6,182 nt of DNA from Nitrospiria bacterium (GTDB lineage: Bacteria > Nitrospirota > Nitrospiria > Nitrospirales > UBA8639): contig JAUIKP010000210.1 in NCBI GenBank assembly GCA_030430725.1, forward strand, positions 1 to 6,182, read 5' to 3'. Below, piece by piece: positions 6,177-6,182 of this stretch. The number at the start of each line of letters is the position of its first letter. Positions within the stretch are counted from its first letter, which is position 1. A program made the position numbers and the translations under genes. The notes under the pieces were generated by a model. The model was not told the DNA's origin and made no database searches. It saw only the letters and a list, made by a program, of their open reading frames with translations.

Positions 6177-6182
6177 CAGAGA

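Overview
This 6.2 kb window has mid-range GC and looks like chromosome of a Gram-negative bacterium. It carries three lipoprotein-type signal sequences, plus CstA, YajQ and a PGPGW-like membrane protein. The style resembles Nitrospirota (Nitrospira-like), but that is an impression from protein character, not a test. No mobile element, CRISPR array, tRNA or rRNA is visible.

Layout. At the left edge a plus-strand reading frame enters the window, meets TGA at 103-105 and stays open again to TAA at 256-258; it may be a gene end or a decayed gene. A minus-strand gene (1429 to 308) encodes a modular lipoprotein: an N-terminal sandwich-like domain, a Pro-rich linker and a C-terminal Ig-like domain that opens with an EF-hand-like loop. 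A 357-base divergent gap (1430-1786) separates it from two plus-strand lipoprotein genes, 1787-2557 and 2562-3245, which are only 4 bases apart. Those two are diverged tandem paralogs. They converge, 13 bases apart, on a minus-strand block read right to left: a small PGPGW-like membrane protein (start at or beyond the right edge), a CstA-family transporter (3793-5742) and YajQ (3259-3756).

How the genes fit together. The left half is an envelope lipoprotein cluster of unknown function, probably sharing the control region 1430-1786. That region holds four copies of the hexamer AGACCG (two on each strand) and tandem TTGACGAT repeats. The right half combines uptake of a small carbon source (pyruvate or peptides, by analogy to CstA/BtsT) with a nucleotide-binding regulatory protein. 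The gene order allows one transcript, but no terminator or strong promoter settles it. The most original material is the lipoprotein pair and its divergent control region; the CstA-YajQ part consists of known families.
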